DNA of 64,000 bases, taken from contig CADCIO010000001.1 in NCBI GenBank assembly GCA_902801475.1, positions 103,157-167,156 of the forward strand, read 5' to 3'. This DNA comes from an uncultured Bacteroidales bacterium. Its GTDB lineage: Bacteria > Bacteroidota > Bacteroidia > Bacteroidales > Bacteroidaceae. The translations under genes were made by a program, and so were the position numbers. The notes beneath the pieces were generated by a model. That model made no database searches. It was not told the DNA's origin and saw only the letters and a program-made list of their open reading frames with translations. This document shows positions 28,163 through 35,120 of the stretch, piece after piece (within the stretch, counting starts at the first letter, position 1; each line of letters begins with the position of its first letter).

Positions 28163-29563
28163 CTATCGCCCACTTGTATCTGAACATTTTATCATATAAA
28201 CAAAGTTCTTTATTTGTTTCACTTGTTCTTTTAGTTCCTTCCCATTTACTGTGGAAATTGTAGGTAATATGGCGGAAGATGCCACACTCTCTACCAAATT
28301 CTTTAAGTAGGACGTTTTTATAGCATAACTTGCATTCTCTGCATCTGCATGTTTTGCACATATAATGCCCACTAAATTGCCTTTCATGTCAAACATAGGA
28401 CCGCCACTATTACCAGGCTGTACTGGCACGGAAATTTGATATGTAGTGACATCACCTTCGTATCCACTTCTTGAACTAACAATGCCGTTTGTCAGTTTTA
28501 TTTCTTTGCCCATTGTTTGGATTAGCGGATAACCTAAAACGTACACATTTTCCCCCACATCAACCATTGAGGATTTGAAAGCAAAAGGTGGAGTATCATA
28601 GTTAGATAATTCCTTATCCGAGAGCTTAAGTAAAGCTAAATCGCTTACTCTATCTACACCAACTACTGCTGCCTTATATCCCTTTGTGAAATCTCCTTTT
28701 ATTCCAAAAATTTCTATAGTCTTAGCTTCTCCTGCCACATGATAGTTTGTGACAATATATCCATTCTTTAAAGCAAAACCTGTTCCTGTCCATTGCCTTA
28801 TTTCTACTGGAGGATTTTCTGGTTTTTGTATCCCAACTTTGTTTTCTTCTGGATTCTGTGGAGAAATAAATCTGTCATTTTTCCATTCCCCGCTTGTGAT
28901 AGTACCATCTTTTGTTATCATAGTACCATGCCCATTCATTTTATCGTATGTCCACTGCCCACGATAGGATGCTCCTGAGGCATATGTGTATTTTCCATAA
29001 CCATGCCTCATGTTTTTAACCCACATGCCTTCATATGTGTCTCCATTGTGATAATACATTTTCCCTTGCCCATGGCGACAATCATTATCCCATGTTCCAT
29101 CATATTTGTCCTTGTTAGCAAAGTAATATACCCCATGTCCTTGAATATGATCCTGATTCCATGTTCCCTCATACAAGTCTCCATTGTGGTAATACATTTT
29201 TCCCTGACCATGTTGGTAATCAAGATACCACATCCCATCATATTTGTCCTTATTAGCAAAGTAATATACCCCATGACCATGTTGATGATTCTGATTCCAA
29301 TACCCCTCATATTTCTCCCCGTCTGGAAAAGTATAAACCCCATACCCTTCTCGTTTTCCTTTTACGAAATCACCTTCATAAATATCCCCTGACTTATATA
29401 TGATTTTCCCTTTGCCATGAGGTTTCCCCTTATGCCATTCCCCTTCGTAAATTCCCTCTGAAATACGATGAACAATGTTCTTTTGCCCAAAAGTTGGATT
29501 TGGAAAAAGGAACAGTAATAATATTAATAGCGAAATAAAAGTTATCTTATCATTTCTCTTCAT
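28163..29563 (-). CDS. Secreted MORN-repeat protein with trypsin-like protease domain
   Basis: A 466-residue protein. Residues 1-26 form a signal peptide ending NPTFGQ. Residues about 37-232 hold eight MORN repeats (consensus GxYEGxWxxGxxHGxGxYxxxx) plus a partial ninth. Residues about 250-440 form an S1/HtrA-like protease with the full triad: His in TNYHVAG, Asp in VSDLALL, Ser in GNSGGPMF. MORN repeats bind lipids or proteins in other systems; here they probably target the protease. Its start overlaps the stop of the putAbiC-like gene by 4 bp (ATGA), so the two are translationally coupled. Base composition is more AT-rich than the core genes around the island. Confidence 0.85.
   Translation of the reverse strand: MKRNDKITFISLLILLLFLFPNPTFGQKNIVHRISEGIYEGEWHKGKPHGKGKIIYKSGDIYEGDFVKGKREGYGVYTFPDGEKYEGYWNQNHQHGHGVYYFANKDKYDGMWYLDYQHGQGKMYYHNGDLYEGTWNQDHIQGHGVYYFANKDKYDGTWDNDCRHGQGKMYYHNGDTYEGMWVKNMRHGYGKYTYASGASYRGQWTYDKMNGHGTMITKDGTITSGEWKNDRFISPQNPEENKVGIQKPENPPVEIRQWTGTGFALKNGYIVTNYHVAGEAKTIEIFGIKGDFTKGYKAAVVGVDRVSDLALLKLSDKELSNYDTPPFAFKSSMVDVGENVYVLGYPLIQTMGKEIKLTNGIVSSRSGYEGDVTTYQISVPVQPGNSGGPMFDMKGNLVGIICAKHADAENASYAIKTSYLKNLVESVASSAILPTISTVNGKELKEQVKQIKNFVYMIKCSDTSGR
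29083..29358. repeat. 138-bp in-frame direct duplication inside the MORN region
   Basis: Two consecutive MORN pairs are almost identical in DNA; for example, the string CATATTTGTCCTT recurs at 29101 and 29239 (G/A variant downstream), exactly 138 bp apart. The duplication keeps the frame (46 codons). Confidence 0.8.
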
Positions 29564-30501
29564 AGGACAGATTTTTTTTGTGTTAAAGATATTAGCATCA
29601 TCAGATCACATAAACAGTCTATTTTTGATTCTGCATGCAAGACCAAAAGAGATAGTTCATTTTGGCTCATCTGCATCTGCACATACTTACCATATCGTAT
29701 TATATCTTCAGTATATCCTTCATTTTGCTCTTTGATGAAACTAAGAAGTTGAATCAGGCTGCGTATATAATGTTCATAACCCCCACATAATTGGTGATAA
29801 AAGAGTTTATAGCTATTTACTTTTTTATTTACCATATCACCATGTAAATCTTCCCATTCCTTTTTTGAAAGATAAAGCGAATTAATCTGTTTGAGCAGAG
29901 CCATATGATGGAGTCTTTGTTCTTCTTCCTCCCTTTTAACACGAAACAAGTCCATCGGATCTTCTTCGGCGTACTTATAATCTAACATCTCAATAGATCT
30001 AGAATCGACGTCGGCGTCAAATGTACCAAGATACCTTGGTGAAGCAAGGCTTTCCTCTATTAGTGCAATGTCATTCAAGGCGAAAGTAAAGAAGAAACGC
30101 CCTTGAATAGAGTTGCTTATTATCTGCATAGTCGCATTTATAGTTTGTTGTGTTGCAGACAAACCATCTGTCAACTTTCTGTGATAATCCAACAAATTGA
30201 AAAAAGTGGTCTCAAAACGTTCTTGCTTGAAATGGATATGTTGTTTTTCTATATCTTCACGTTGTGTTTGTAATGTTTGATACAACAATATAGCATTTGC
30301 GATAGCAATCAAACAACAGATGACACCACCTACAAAACTTCCATATCCAGATAGAAAAACTCTCCATCCACATGGTAAACATGCCATAATGATAAAGCCC
30401 AAACATACCCCTCCAAGTGATGCCCATATTAATACAATGGCAATAGTGGGCTTCTGCAAAATATCAGAGAAATGGTGGCTTTTGATATTGAATGTGCTCA
30501 T
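29560..30501 (-). CDS. putAbiC-like membrane protein (putative phage abortive infection)
   Basis: A 313-residue protein with two membrane segments near the N-terminus (residues about 19-41 and 52-74). A helical coiled-coil-prone linker (TLQTQREDIEKQHIHFKQER) leads to the soluble domain starting FETTFFNLLDYHRKL, the hallmark opening of the putative phage abortive infection family (putAbiC). A charged segment, KREEEEQRL, lies mid-domain. The ATG at 30501 was preferred over 30549 because the upstream 16 codons are part of the conserved-looking leader RNA. It is the first gene of a two-gene unit with the MORN-trypsin protein. A defence role is known only by family name, not shown here. Confidence 0.7.
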   Translation of the reverse strand: MSTFNIKSHHFSDILQKPTIAIVLIWASLGGVCLGFIIMACLPCGWRVFLSGYGSFVGGVICCLIAIANAILLYQTLQTQREDIEKQHIHFKQERFETTFFNLLDYHRKLTDGLSATQQTINATMQIISNSIQGRFFFTFALNDIALIEESLASPRYLGTFDADVDSRSIEMLDYKYAEEDPMDLFRVKREEEEQRLHHMALLKQINSLYLSKKEWEDLHGDMVNKKVNSYKLFYHQLCGGYEHYIRSLIQLLSFIKEQNEGYTEDIIRYGKYVQMQMSQNELSLLVLHAESKIDCLCDLMMLISLTQKKSVL

Positions 30502-30798
30502 TGGGAGGAATATATTTTTTATGTTACAGATGGCACTATATCTATGCATACTAAGACGGTGCGACCATTCTTATGCGTTTAGCAGAGAGGTGAAGTTCGG
30601 AATGGGTATTCCTGTCCAACAACAAGAATGCAACACGCCCCAAGCGAGTGCATTACTATACGATGAACCTGAATTACCCATTTGGGCGACCTCTCACAAA
30701 TTAAATCGTGTCTTATATCCAATGAAAGTTTTCCGGGCTTCTTGGCTAAACGCGAAATAATAAGCTAATGCGTGGAATCGAGATTTCTCCCTCGAAAC
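30502..30798 (-). ncRNA. Long structured leader RNA upstream of the putAbiC-like gene
   Basis: The promoter at 30805-30836 predicts transcription starting near 30798, leaving about 297 nt before the first gene. The leader can form GCGTTTAGC/GCTAAACGC pairing across 161 nt (30745-30753 with 30575-30583). A second, topologically crossing helix CATTCTT/AAGAATG (30566-30572 with 30624-30630) is also possible. It contains the string CCCATTCCGAAC (minus strand, 30595-30606), identical to loop C of 5S rRNA, within a weakly 5S-like context. It could be a riboregulator, a degenerate 5S-like RNA or an untranslated leader. No protein-coding potential was recognised. Confidence 0.4.
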
Positions 30799-30804
30799 CG
30801 ATGG

Positions 30805-30836
30805 CAAAGATAAGAAAGTTGTGTGAAACGTGCAAC
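30805..30836 (-). promoter_or_regulatory. Promoter of the putAbiC / MORN-protease unit
   Basis: On the minus strand TTG (30833-30835), a 20-bp spacer and TATCTTTG (30805-30812) match the Bacteroidetes consensus well. Confidence 0.7.
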
Positions 30837-30923
30837 AATTCTCAAGAAAATTTTTGTTATATCTGAAAATTAGGGGTAGTTGTATTTCTGTTTGTTCGCT
30901 AGAATCCACATATATACAAATTC

Positions 30924-31050
30924 CGCCAAATGCCAAATAAGCGTGAAGGGGTAGTTGTTATATTTATATAGTTCCTATCCATTTACTTCTATCCCTATAA
31001 TTGTTATAATTATAATAAGAGGGTGCATTTTCCTTATTTGGCATTTGGCG
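30924..31050. repeat. 18-bp perfect inverted repeat bounding a 127-bp segment
   Basis: CGCCAAATGCCAAATAAG (30924-30941) is the exact reverse complement of 31033-31050. The 91 bp between are AT-rich and gene-free. The shape resembles a miniature inverted-repeat element, but no target-site duplication is evident. Confidence 0.75.
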
Positions 31051-31079
31051 TTTTGGCGCTTGGCTATTGAGGGAAAAAC

Positions 31080-31490
31080 AATAGGACTGTTTTAATAACG
31101 CACGGTTATTTCTCAGCAGAGGCTGGTTATTGGGCAATAAGGGTCGATTATTGGGAAAGGTAATGGTGGTGACTCAGAAAACTGAATTCTGAATTCTGAG
31201 TCACTAAAGGTTTTTTTTGCAACCCTTAAAGGAAAAAATTGCGACCCTAGGAGAGAAAAAATACGCTCCCACGAGAGAGCATAAATGGTACGTCGTTTCG
31301 AGGTCAACGATACGTCGTACAAAAACCCTCAAAACGCCGTTTTTAAATTGGTGACGGCAAAGCATCAAAAAGGTGCCGGCAATCCATTGCTTTGCCGCCG
31401 ACAAAAGGCAAGAGAGCCGTCGGCTCTTTGGGGAAGACCTGTCGGGTATCTGAATTCATCAGAATAATAGTTTTTCGCTGACATCAACTA
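31080..31490. other. Gene-free region with further inverted repeats
   Basis: Inverted repeats seen are GTGACTCAGAA/TTCTGAGTCAC (31169-31179 with 31194-31204), CGGCAAAGCA/TGCTTTGCCG (31354-31363 with 31387-31396), and GAGCCG/CGGCTC around 31413-31425. A run of GGTTATT-like words occurs near 31105-31160. No convincing open reading frame of either strand was found between 30837 and 31545. Confidence 0.6.
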
Positions 31491-31493
31491 AAA

Positions 31494-31526
31494 CAGGTGC
31501 TGTAAACACACTACAGCACCTGATTT
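31494..31526 (-). terminator. Terminator of the toxin-antitoxin operon
   Basis: CAGGTGCTGTA (31494-31504) pairs with TACAGCACCTG (31512-31522) over 11 bp with a 7-nt loop. On the minus strand the stem is followed by TTTTAG. Confidence 0.8.
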
Positions 31527-31545
31527 AATTTATGACAAGGAGTTC

Positions 31546-31857
31546 TCATCTCACCTCTTTTGCTTGTTCCTTTGGCTCTCTTCGTGTATCCCAAAAGGCA
31601 ACAATTTCAATGGTGTCTTCGTTTATCCAATATACGAGTTTGTTGAGGCGATTGACCACAATGCTACGATACATGACTGGTAAACCAGATAGCAAAGGCT
31701 CTACTGCTCCTAAATGGGGATTGTTCTCCAAAAGCTTTTCTGTATGATAAACTTCTTTGACAAAATCTGAGGCACTTTTGGCATCAAACTTACTACGAAT
31801 ATAACTGGCTGTTTGACGTATAGCTGTCTTTGCTTCTATATGCCACTTTATTTTCAT
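31546..31857 (-). CDS. ParE/RelE-superfamily toxin
   Basis: A 103-residue toxin of the ParE-type plasmid-stabilisation family. It has the typical opening MKIKWHIEAKTAIRQTASYI, the central LLENNPHLGAVEPLL and the VNRLNKLVYWINEDTIEIVAFWDTR core, corresponding to the family's RxLxxxxYRxxY..I.I..V.hxR pattern. Its start overlaps the antitoxin stop by 4 bp. Target (gyrase or ribosome-bound mRNA) cannot be told. Together with the neighbouring Abi-like genes it marks this stretch as accessory DNA. Confidence 0.88.
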   Translation of the reverse strand: MKIKWHIEAKTAIRQTASYIRSKFDAKSASDFVKEVYHTEKLLENNPHLGAVEPLLSGLPVMYRSIVVNRLNKLVYWINEDTIEIVAFWDTRREPKEQAKEVR

Positions 31858-32135
31858 ACTGCTTCTACTAATTGCAGTTCTTTCTGTTCTTTCTCTTCAA
31901 CTCCGAACTCCTCAAAGAGATCGCTGAACACTTCTTCACTGGTCAAATAATGTCCTTCAGCAATCTGCTTTCGTCCTTCTTCCACCATCTGATGAAGTTC
32001 CTCTATCGTGTAAGGCTTCAGCTCTTCTTCTTTCTCTGCACGTTCTTTCAGTTGTGTAGCCAACCACAGCATATTGGAACGTGAGAGTGTGCTGAAGAGG
32101 TAGTCACGCAATCCTGATAATGTTTCTGTACTCAT
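31854..32135 (-). CDS. Antitoxin of the ParE-type pair
   Basis: A 93-residue acidic protein rich in Glu and Leu, first gene of the operon and overlapping the toxin by 4 bp, the usual antitoxin position. The body (IEELHQMVEEGRKQIAEGHY and LTSEEVFSDLFEEFG) is like the toxin-binding helices of ParD/RelB-like antitoxins. The N-terminal half (residues 1-45) is helical with no clear DNA-binding motif. Assignment rests mainly on position and composition. Confidence 0.8.
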   Translation of the reverse strand: MSTETLSGLRDYLFSTLSRSNMLWLATQLKERAEKEEELKPYTIEELHQMVEEGRKQIAEGHYLTSEEVFSDLFEEFGVEEKEQKELQLVEAV

Positions 32136-32158
32136 AATTGATGTTCCTTTTTATGTTG

Positions 32159-32190
32159 CAAAGATACAGTCATTTACACGCTTTTCCAAA
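32159..32190 (-). promoter_or_regulatory. Promoter of the toxin-antitoxin operon
   Basis: On the minus strand TTTG (32187-32190), a 20-bp spacer and TATCTTTG (32159-32166) fit the consensus, 23 bp before the antitoxin start codon. Confidence 0.75.
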
Positions 32191-32330
32191 TAAAGTTGAA
32201 AAAAACTTGCTTTATCTCTCAATATTAACCATTTTTGTCGTGTCTTTCTCTCTTGCGAGCGACTCGGCATAGCATAAATGAGTTTAACTCTGCTCTCGCT
32301 GCTCCTTCGGTTCGGAAAAACTCAAATTTA

Positions 32331-32362
32331 TTTGGTTTTTCTCTCACTTAATCGTAACTTTG
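32331..32362 (+). promoter_or_regulatory. Promoter of aroQ
   Basis: TTTG (32331-32334), a 20-bp spacer and TAACTTTG (32355-32362) precede the start codon by about 16 bp, leaving a very short leader. Confidence 0.75.
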
Positions 32363-32378
32363 CACCAAATTCGTGAAT

Positions 32379-32804
32379 ATGATGAAGATATTGATTCTAA
32401 ATGGACCTAACTTGAATTTGTTGGGTAAACGGGAGCCGGGTATTTATGGAAGCCAAGGTTTCGAGGAGTATTTTGAGAAGCTGAAGGGGATGTTCCCTGA
32501 GGTGGAACTGGCATATTACCAGTCGAATGTGGAGGGTGAACTCATCAACAAGATTCATGAGGTGGGTTTCACTTGGGACGGTATCGTGCTGAATGCTGGA
32601 GCATATACACATACGAGCATCGCCTTGCAGGATGCCATTCGTGGGGTGAAGACGCCTGTGGTGGAAGTGCATATCTCGAATGTGCATCAGCGAGAGGAGT
32701 TCCGTCATAAGTCGATGATCAGCTGTGCCTGCGTGGGTGTGATTTGCGGGTTTGGACTGGACAGCTATCGACTGGGTGTGGAAGCATTAAAAGTGAAAAA
32801 CTAA
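32379..32804 (+). CDS. aroQ: 3-dehydroquinate dehydratase, type II
   Basis: Catalyses the third step of the shikimate pathway. The 141-residue protein has the type II pattern: KILILNGPNLNLLGKREPGIYG with the catalytic Tyr and Arg, NAGAYTHTSIALQDA, EVHISNVHQREEFR and a final GFGLDSYRLGVEAL. The first codon may be ATG 32379 or 32382. The last residues (VKN) and the stop are written by the heptamer array that follows. Confidence 0.95.
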   Translation: MMKILILNGPNLNLLGKREPGIYGSQGFEEYFEKLKGMFPEVELAYYQSNVEGELINKIHEVGFTWDGIVLNAGAYTHTSIALQDAIRGVKTPVVEVHISNVHQREEFRHKSMISCACVGVICGFGLDSYRLGVEALKVKN

Positions 32805-32888
32805 AAACTAAAAGTTAAAAGTTTAAGTATCTCCCATTCGGATAGTAAGTAACTTATACTTTTAGTTTTTAACTTTTAGTTTTTAGTT
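32795..32888. repeat. Inverted pair of heptamer arrays (AAAAACT type) between aroQ and the O-methyltransferase gene
   Basis: Units AAAAACT, AAAAACT, AAAAGTT, AAAAGTT on the left and TTTTAGT/TTTTAAC-type units on the right flank a tip of about 30 nt (32827-32857), forming a long hairpin. The array begins inside the last codons of aroQ and ends at the base before the next ATG. Its tip resembles that of the 26767-26878 copy. Confidence 0.85.
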
Positions 32889-33530
32889 ATGAGTGAGACA
32901 ATAGACGAGTATATCCTTGCTCACATCGACAAGGAGAGTGACTACATGCATCGTTTGTGGCGTGCGACCCAGTTGCATCTGCTCTATGGAAGGATGGCAA
33001 GCGGTCACTTGCAAGGACGACTGTTGAAGATGCTGGTGGGGATGGTGCGTCCGAAGTTGGTGTTGGAAATTGGCACCTATAGCGGTTATTCGGGCTTGTG
33101 CATTGCTGAGGGATTGCCTGAGGGAGGTCATCTGCACACAGTAGAGATCAACGATGAGCAGGAGGATTTCACGTTGCCCTGGTTTGAGAATTCGCCCTAC
33201 AAGGACAAGATTACGATGCACATTGGTGATGCGTTAGAGGTGGTGCCGCAGTTGGGATTGATGTTCGATATGGCATTCATCGATGGTGACAAGCGCAAGT
33301 ATGTGGAGTATTACGAGATGGTGATGGAACACCTGAACGAAGGAGGCTACATCTTGGCAGACAACACGTTGTGGGACGGTCATGTGGTGGAAGAGCAAAC
33401 ACATGATGCGCAGACAGAAGGCATCAGAAGATTTAATGATCATGTGGCTAAGGACGACAGAGTGGAGAAGGTGATTTTGCCTTTGAGAGACGGATTGAGC
33501 ATTATTAGGAAATTGAAAGTTGAGAATTGA
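32889..33530 (+). CDS. Class I SAM-dependent O-methyltransferase
   Basis: A 213-residue methyltransferase of the caffeoyl-CoA/catechol O-methyltransferase family (Methyltransf_3). SAM-binding motif I is VLEIGTYSGYSGLCIAEGL; the metal-binding Asp lies in DMAFIDGDKRKYVEYY and ILADNTLWDGHV. Bacterial members often act on small phenolics or tRNA 5-hydroxyuridine (TrmR-like), so the substrate is open. The final residues KLKVEN are written by the next heptamer array. It stands in a run with rbfA and a lolE-like gene. Confidence 0.88.
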   Translation: MSETIDEYILAHIDKESDYMHRLWRATQLHLLYGRMASGHLQGRLLKMLVGMVRPKLVLEIGTYSGYSGLCIAEGLPEGGHLHTVEINDEQEDFTLPWFENSPYKDKITMHIGDALEVVPQLGLMFDMAFIDGDKRKYVEYYEMVMEHLNEGGYILADNTLWDGHVVEEQTHDAQTEGIRRFNDHVAKDDRVEKVILPLRDGLSIIRKLKVEN

Positions 33531-33545
33531 AAATTGAAAATTGGA
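33511..33545. repeat. Heptamer array (ATTGAAA type) at the O-methyltransferase/rbfA junction
   Basis: Five 7-bp units, ATTGAAA, GTTGAGA, ATTGAAA, ATTGAAA, ATTGGAA, overlap the last codons and stop of the methyltransferase gene. Confidence 0.8.
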
Positions 33546-33551
33546 AGAATT

Positions 33552-33887
33552 ATGGAAACAACAAGACAGAATAAGATTGCACGCTTGATTCAGAAGGATT
33601 TGGCGAGCATATTTCAGGCACAGACGAGGCAGACAAGGAATCTGCTGGTGAGCGTGAGTGTGGTGAGGATCAGTCCCGACTTGAGTGTGGCGAAGGCGTA
33701 CCTGAGCATCTTCCCTTCAGAGAAGGCACAGGAGGTGTTGCAGAACATCAACGACCATGCAGGCGAGATTCGCTATGAGTTGGGCAAGTTGGAACGTCAC
33801 CAGTTGCGCATCATCCCAGAGTTGAAGTTCTTCTTGGATGACTCGTTGGACTATGTGGAGAACATCGATAAACTGCTGAAACAGTGA
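33552..33887 (+). CDS. rbfA: Ribosome-binding factor A
   Basis: RbfA helps late 30S subunit maturation and cold adaptation by binding the 16S 5' helix region. The 111-residue product has the family's KH-like pattern: an opening basic helix (RQNKIARLIQKDLASIFQ), VSVVRISPDLSVAKAYLSI and the C-terminal LRIIPELKFFLDDSLDY. The ATG at 33552 was chosen over a TTG at 33534, which falls in the repeat array. Its stop overlaps the GTG start of the next gene (GTGA). Confidence 0.92.
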   Translation: METTRQNKIARLIQKDLASIFQAQTRQTRNLLVSVSVVRISPDLSVAKAYLSIFPSEKAQEVLQNINDHAGEIRYELGKLERHQLRIIPELKFFLDDSLDYVENIDKLLKQ

Positions 33888-35116
33888 ACTTTCCCTTCTA
33901 CATAGCCAAGCGTTATTTGCTGTCGAAGAAGTCGCACAATGCCATCAACATCATTTCAGGTGTGTCGGTATGTGGCGTGGCGATTGCGACAGCTGCGCTG
34001 GTATGTATCCTGTCTGTATTCAACGGCTTCCAGGATATGGTGGCAGGATTGTTCACAACGATGGATCCTCAGTTGAAGGTCGTGCCAACAGTCGGGAAGT
34101 TTATGGCGGCTGATGCGAAAGAGCTGAAAGCCTTGAAGACAGATGCGGACATCGCCATCTGTACAGAAACATTAGAAGACCAAGCCTTGCTGATGATCAA
34201 CAACCGTCAAGTGATGGCGACTGTGAAAGGTGTGGAAGACAGTTTCGAGGAACTGACAGGCATCAACAATATCCTGATTGGCGAAGGAGTGTTTGAACTC
34301 CATGCTGATGTGATTGACTACGGCATCTTGGGAGCGAACCTGCTGATGCAGCTGGGTTTGGGAGCAGACTTTGATGACCCCATCCAGGTATATGCCCCTC
34401 GAAAGGGAGAACGCATCGACCTGAATGACCCTCGTGAGAGCCTGAACCAAGAGGAACTCTACTCGCCAAAGGTGGGTTTCATGGTGAAGCAAAACAAGTA
34501 TGATGCACAATATGTCATCACCAACATCGCATTTGCCCGCAGGCTCTTTGAGCGAGAAGGGGAAGTGTCGGCCATAGAATTGAAGGTACGAAATGGTGCC
34601 GATGTGGGGAAGGTAAAAGCACGTCTGCGAGAGATGCTGGGTGAGAAATATCTGGTGAAAGACCGTTACGAGCAACAGGAAGACACATTCAAGATTATGC
34701 AGATTGAGAAACTCATCTCCTACATCTTCTTGACGTTTATCCTGATGATTGCGTGCTTCAACATCATTGGCTCGCTGTCGATGCTGATTATCGACAAGAA
34801 GCAAGACGCCATCACGTTGAGAAATCTGGGTGCCAACGAACATCAGATCAGCAGCATCTTCATGATGGAAGGCAGAATGATTTCTCTGTTGGGCGCAGTC
34901 ATTGGCATCAGTATCGGATTGCTGTTGTGTTGGTTGCAACAGGAGTTTGGCCTGATTCGTTTTGGCGACAGCGAGGGAAGTTACATCATCGATGCTTACC
35001 CTGTGAGTGTACGTGTATGGGATGTGGTGCTGGTGTTTGTGACAGTCATTGCCGTCGGATTCCTTTCTGTATGGTATCCTGTGCGGCGTTTGAGTAGGAA
35101 ATATACAAAAAACTAA
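33884..35116 (+). CDS. LolC/LolE-like lipoprotein-releasing ABC permease
   Basis: A 410-residue FtsX-type permease. One membrane segment near residues 20-45 (INIISGVSVCGVAIATAALV) is followed by a large periplasmic domain (about 50-270). Three more segments fill the C-terminal third, ending VWYPVRRLSRKY. By family it extracts lipoproteins from the inner membrane with a LolD ATPase, which is not encoded here. It begins with GTG, overlapping rbfA by 4 bp. Confidence 0.87.
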   Translation: MNFPFYIAKRYLLSKKSHNAINIISGVSVCGVAIATAALVCILSVFNGFQDMVAGLFTTMDPQLKVVPTVGKFMAADAKELKALKTDADIAICTETLEDQALLMINNRQVMATVKGVEDSFEELTGINNILIGEGVFELHADVIDYGILGANLLMQLGLGADFDDPIQVYAPRKGERIDLNDPRESLNQEELYSPKVGFMVKQNKYDAQYVITNIAFARRLFEREGEVSAIELKVRNGADVGKVKARLREMLGEKYLVKDRYEQQEDTFKIMQIEKLISYIFLTFILMIACFNIIGSLSMLIIDKKQDAITLRNLGANEHQISSIFMMEGRMISLLGAVIGISIGLLLCWLQQEFGLIRFGDSEGSYIIDAYPVSVRVWDVVLVFVTVIAVGFLSVWYPVRRLSRKYTKN

Positions 35117-35120
35117 AAAT

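Noticed and set aside
28749..29392. Plus-strand hydrophobic frames opposite the MORN domain
   Set aside because: They mirror the Tyr/Gly-rich MORN codons on the other strand and show the same internal repetition; not independent genes.
30560..30690. Functional 5S rRNA gene
   Set aside because: Only loop C (12 nt) matches well; the outer helices and the rest of the consensus are too divergent and no 16S/23S genes are near.
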